A stretch of DNA of 64,000 nucleotides, taken from contig JBFWOJ010000018.1 of the NCBI GenBank assembly GCA_050250575.1, positions 7,624-71,623 on the forward strand, given 5' to 3'. Made by a program: the position numbers and the translations under genes. The notes beneath the pieces were generated by a model. The model ran no database searches and was not told the DNA's origin. It saw nothing but the letters and a program-made list of their open reading frames with translations. Positions 62,957 through 64,000 of the stretch are shown piece by piece. Source of the stretch: SHVO01 sp050250575. Its GTDB lineage: Bacteria > Pseudomonadota > Alphaproteobacteria > Rhodospirillales > Rhodospirillaceae. Each line of letters begins with the position of its first letter. Position 1 is the stretch's first letter.

Positions 62957-63593
62957 CGACGACGCGGCGTTGCGCGATTCCCTGGCGGTGTTGCTGAGAT
63001 TTCGTAATCTCAACGTTGTTGAGTTCGCGAGTGGAGAGCAACTTCTTGCCTCGCCGGAACTCAACAATTTCGATTGCCTAATTCTCGATCTGAGGATGGG
63101 CGGAATTAGCGGCTTGGAGGTCGTTGAAGCCTGTCGCGCTCGGGGCCTTCAAACGCCGATTATCGTTGTGACTGCCTTTGGAAGTGTCCCGGCGGCAACC
63201 CGAGCGTTAAAATCAGGCGCATTCGACTTTCTTGAAAAGCCGGTGCACGAAGGGCAGATGATGCGCGTCGTGGACGAGGCGCTCTCGACTGCGGACCGGT
63301 ACGCCACCTTGCGGGCAGAGAGATCTTCGCTCAATGAACGCGTGGCGTCGTTGTCCGGCCGTGAGCGTGAGGTGCTGTACGCTGTTCTGAATGGACGGCA
63401 CAATCGGGAGATAGCTGCAAGTCTGAAGCTCAGTGTTCGAACTATTGAGGTTTACAAAGCTCGTGTCATGGAAAAGATGCGAGTCTCGCGCCTCGCGGAG
63501 CTCATTCGTATGTTCACGCGCTTAGATGCAGCGGCTGAACAGCCAATTGCCGCGACCGAAGCTCAATTACCTACATCGACATTCCGTCATTAG
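62925..63593 (+). CDS. FixJ/NarL-type response regulator
   Basis: 222 residues; the ATG follows GGAGGAGG by five bases. The receiver domain (residues 1-125) has the acidic pair IVDDDAAL, phospho-Asp55 in LILDLRM, and Lys in FLEKPVHE. The LuxR-type DNA-binding domain is at about 150-200: LSGREREVLYAVLNG, NREIAASLKLSVRTIEVYKA. It is the partner of the upstream kinase, as their overlap shows. Its targets are not known; the neighbouring stress genes are candidates. Confidence 0.92.
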   Translation: MTTLRSIAIVDDDAALRDSLAVLLRFRNLNVVEFASGEQLLASPELNNFDCLILDLRMGGISGLEVVEACRARGLQTPIIVVTAFGSVPAATRALKSGAFDFLEKPVHEGQMMRVVDEALSTADRYATLRAERSSLNERVASLSGREREVLYAVLNGRHNREIAASLKLSVRTIEVYKARVMEKMRVSRLAELIRMFTRLDAAAEQPIAATEAQLPTSTFRH

Positions 63594-63603
63594 TGAGCTT
63601 CAC

Positions 63604-63632
63604 GGAGACCAACCTAGGAAGTGATTGTCTCC
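63604..63632 (+). terminator. Weak terminator-like inverted repeat after the regulator gene
   Basis: GGAGAC/GTCTCC with a 17-base loop, ten bases after the stop and followed only by TTGAGTT. Function uncertain. Confidence 0.3.
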
Positions 63633-63760
63633 TTGAGTTGGGCCGATACGGCCATGCTCCGAAGCGCGCCCCCTAGAATTAGTTCGGCTACCTGCCCAGG
63701 TGGCGAAACCGTTTCGAACGCGCGACGAGTTACGAACCCGATCTTACTATGGCCGTTTCT

Positions 63761-63847
63761 TCAATCAGGCCCGAAGTACCAACCCACGGCCAGTAAACCT
63801 GCGATCACAAGGCCGACCGCAATGAGAAGTGCCGATGACAGGTCCAT
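63761..63847 (-). CDS. Candidate 28-residue single-helix membrane protein
   Basis: An ATG at 63847 opens 28 codons to TGA. The product is almost wholly hydrophobic (MDLSSALLIAVGLVIAGLLA, then a Trp/Tyr-containing end and a final Asp). One membrane helix of about 20 residues fits exactly. The ribosome site is weak. The rest of the tail, 63,594-64,000, shows no other credible gene; a 123-codon rightward frame over this region has poor codon character. Confidence 0.35.
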   Translation of the reverse strand: MDLSSALLIAVGLVIAGLLAVGWYFGPD

Positions 63848-64000
63848 CGTCAATTCCAAGCGACAATTGGGCTCTTTCGGGCTACCCGGTCGCTGCGGTC
63901 CACGATGGCTTTGGTACACTTTGATCCATTATGTTGGGGACAACATCCTATCATTTCACCAGTTCCCCTTCGCCCACCCGAAGCTCACATGAGCCAATTC

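Noticed and set aside
63621..63992. 123-codon rightward frame at the right edge
   Set aside because: Unbiased codon use, no motif, and it overlaps the candidate microprotein.
1..64000. CRISPR arrays or further rRNA/tRNA genes
   Set aside because: No regularly spaced repeats were noticed, and apart from tRNA-Phe no cloverleaf or rRNA sequence was seen.

Overview
The window reads as chromosomal DNA of an alphaproteobacterium. It is GC-rich, and three things point to that class: the ubiA/rsmE/gshA neighbourhood, a short RNase E/G gene followed by yacG, and a FixJ-type response regulator. I cannot name a genus from sequence alone. Positions 1 to about 33.7 kb are ordinary backbone. They hold an M23 peptidase end, lpxK with a DUF374 acyltransferase, a GT4 glycosyltransferase with a metallophosphoesterase, a lipid-kinase-like gene, pmbA, an outer-membrane barrel, ubiD and ubiA (ubiquinone), rsmE, gshA, a chorismate mutase and a phosphofructokinase. 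A polyamine unit follows (ornithine-type decarboxylase plus deoxyhypusine-synthase-like protein) with a candidate translated leader. Next come a six-gene PadR-led envelope operon running leftward, a hemolysin-III-like gene with a candidate upstream ORF, and panE. A HAD/GT2 pair, rng and yacG close the backbone.

At 33,701 there is a tRNA-Phe(GAA) gene. Its last 15 bases plus two flanking bases (17 bp) are repeated exactly at 51,095-51,111, and a P4-type tyrosine integrase lies just inside. Together these define a tRNA-integrated island of about 17.3 kb. Besides the integrase it carries one apparent four-gene rightward unit: a 2,496-residue protein with a twin-arginine signal, a 1,647-residue partner starting one base after it, a YkuD-fold L,D-transpeptidase-like protein (His202/Cys219), and a subtilisin-like S8 peptidase (Asp190/His231/Ser401). 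I recognise no family for the two giant proteins. This is the best candidate in the window for an undescribed system.

Just outside the right attachment site the DNA is decaying (51.1-54.4 kb). It holds an IS481-type transposase tail, a frameshifted second otsB copy, an internally deleted and frameshifted nhaA behind a seemingly intact marR, and small membrane/coiled-coil proteins.

From 55.3 kb a stress cluster runs rightward: a small membrane protein, an MscS-type channel, a membrane-sensor/OtsA fusion, OtsB, a winged-helix-like protein and two DUF5985-like membrane proteins. A membrane histidine kinase and a FixJ-like regulator follow after a gap. MscS next to trehalose synthesis suggests a response to osmotic change: solute release on down-shock and trehalose accumulation on up-shock.
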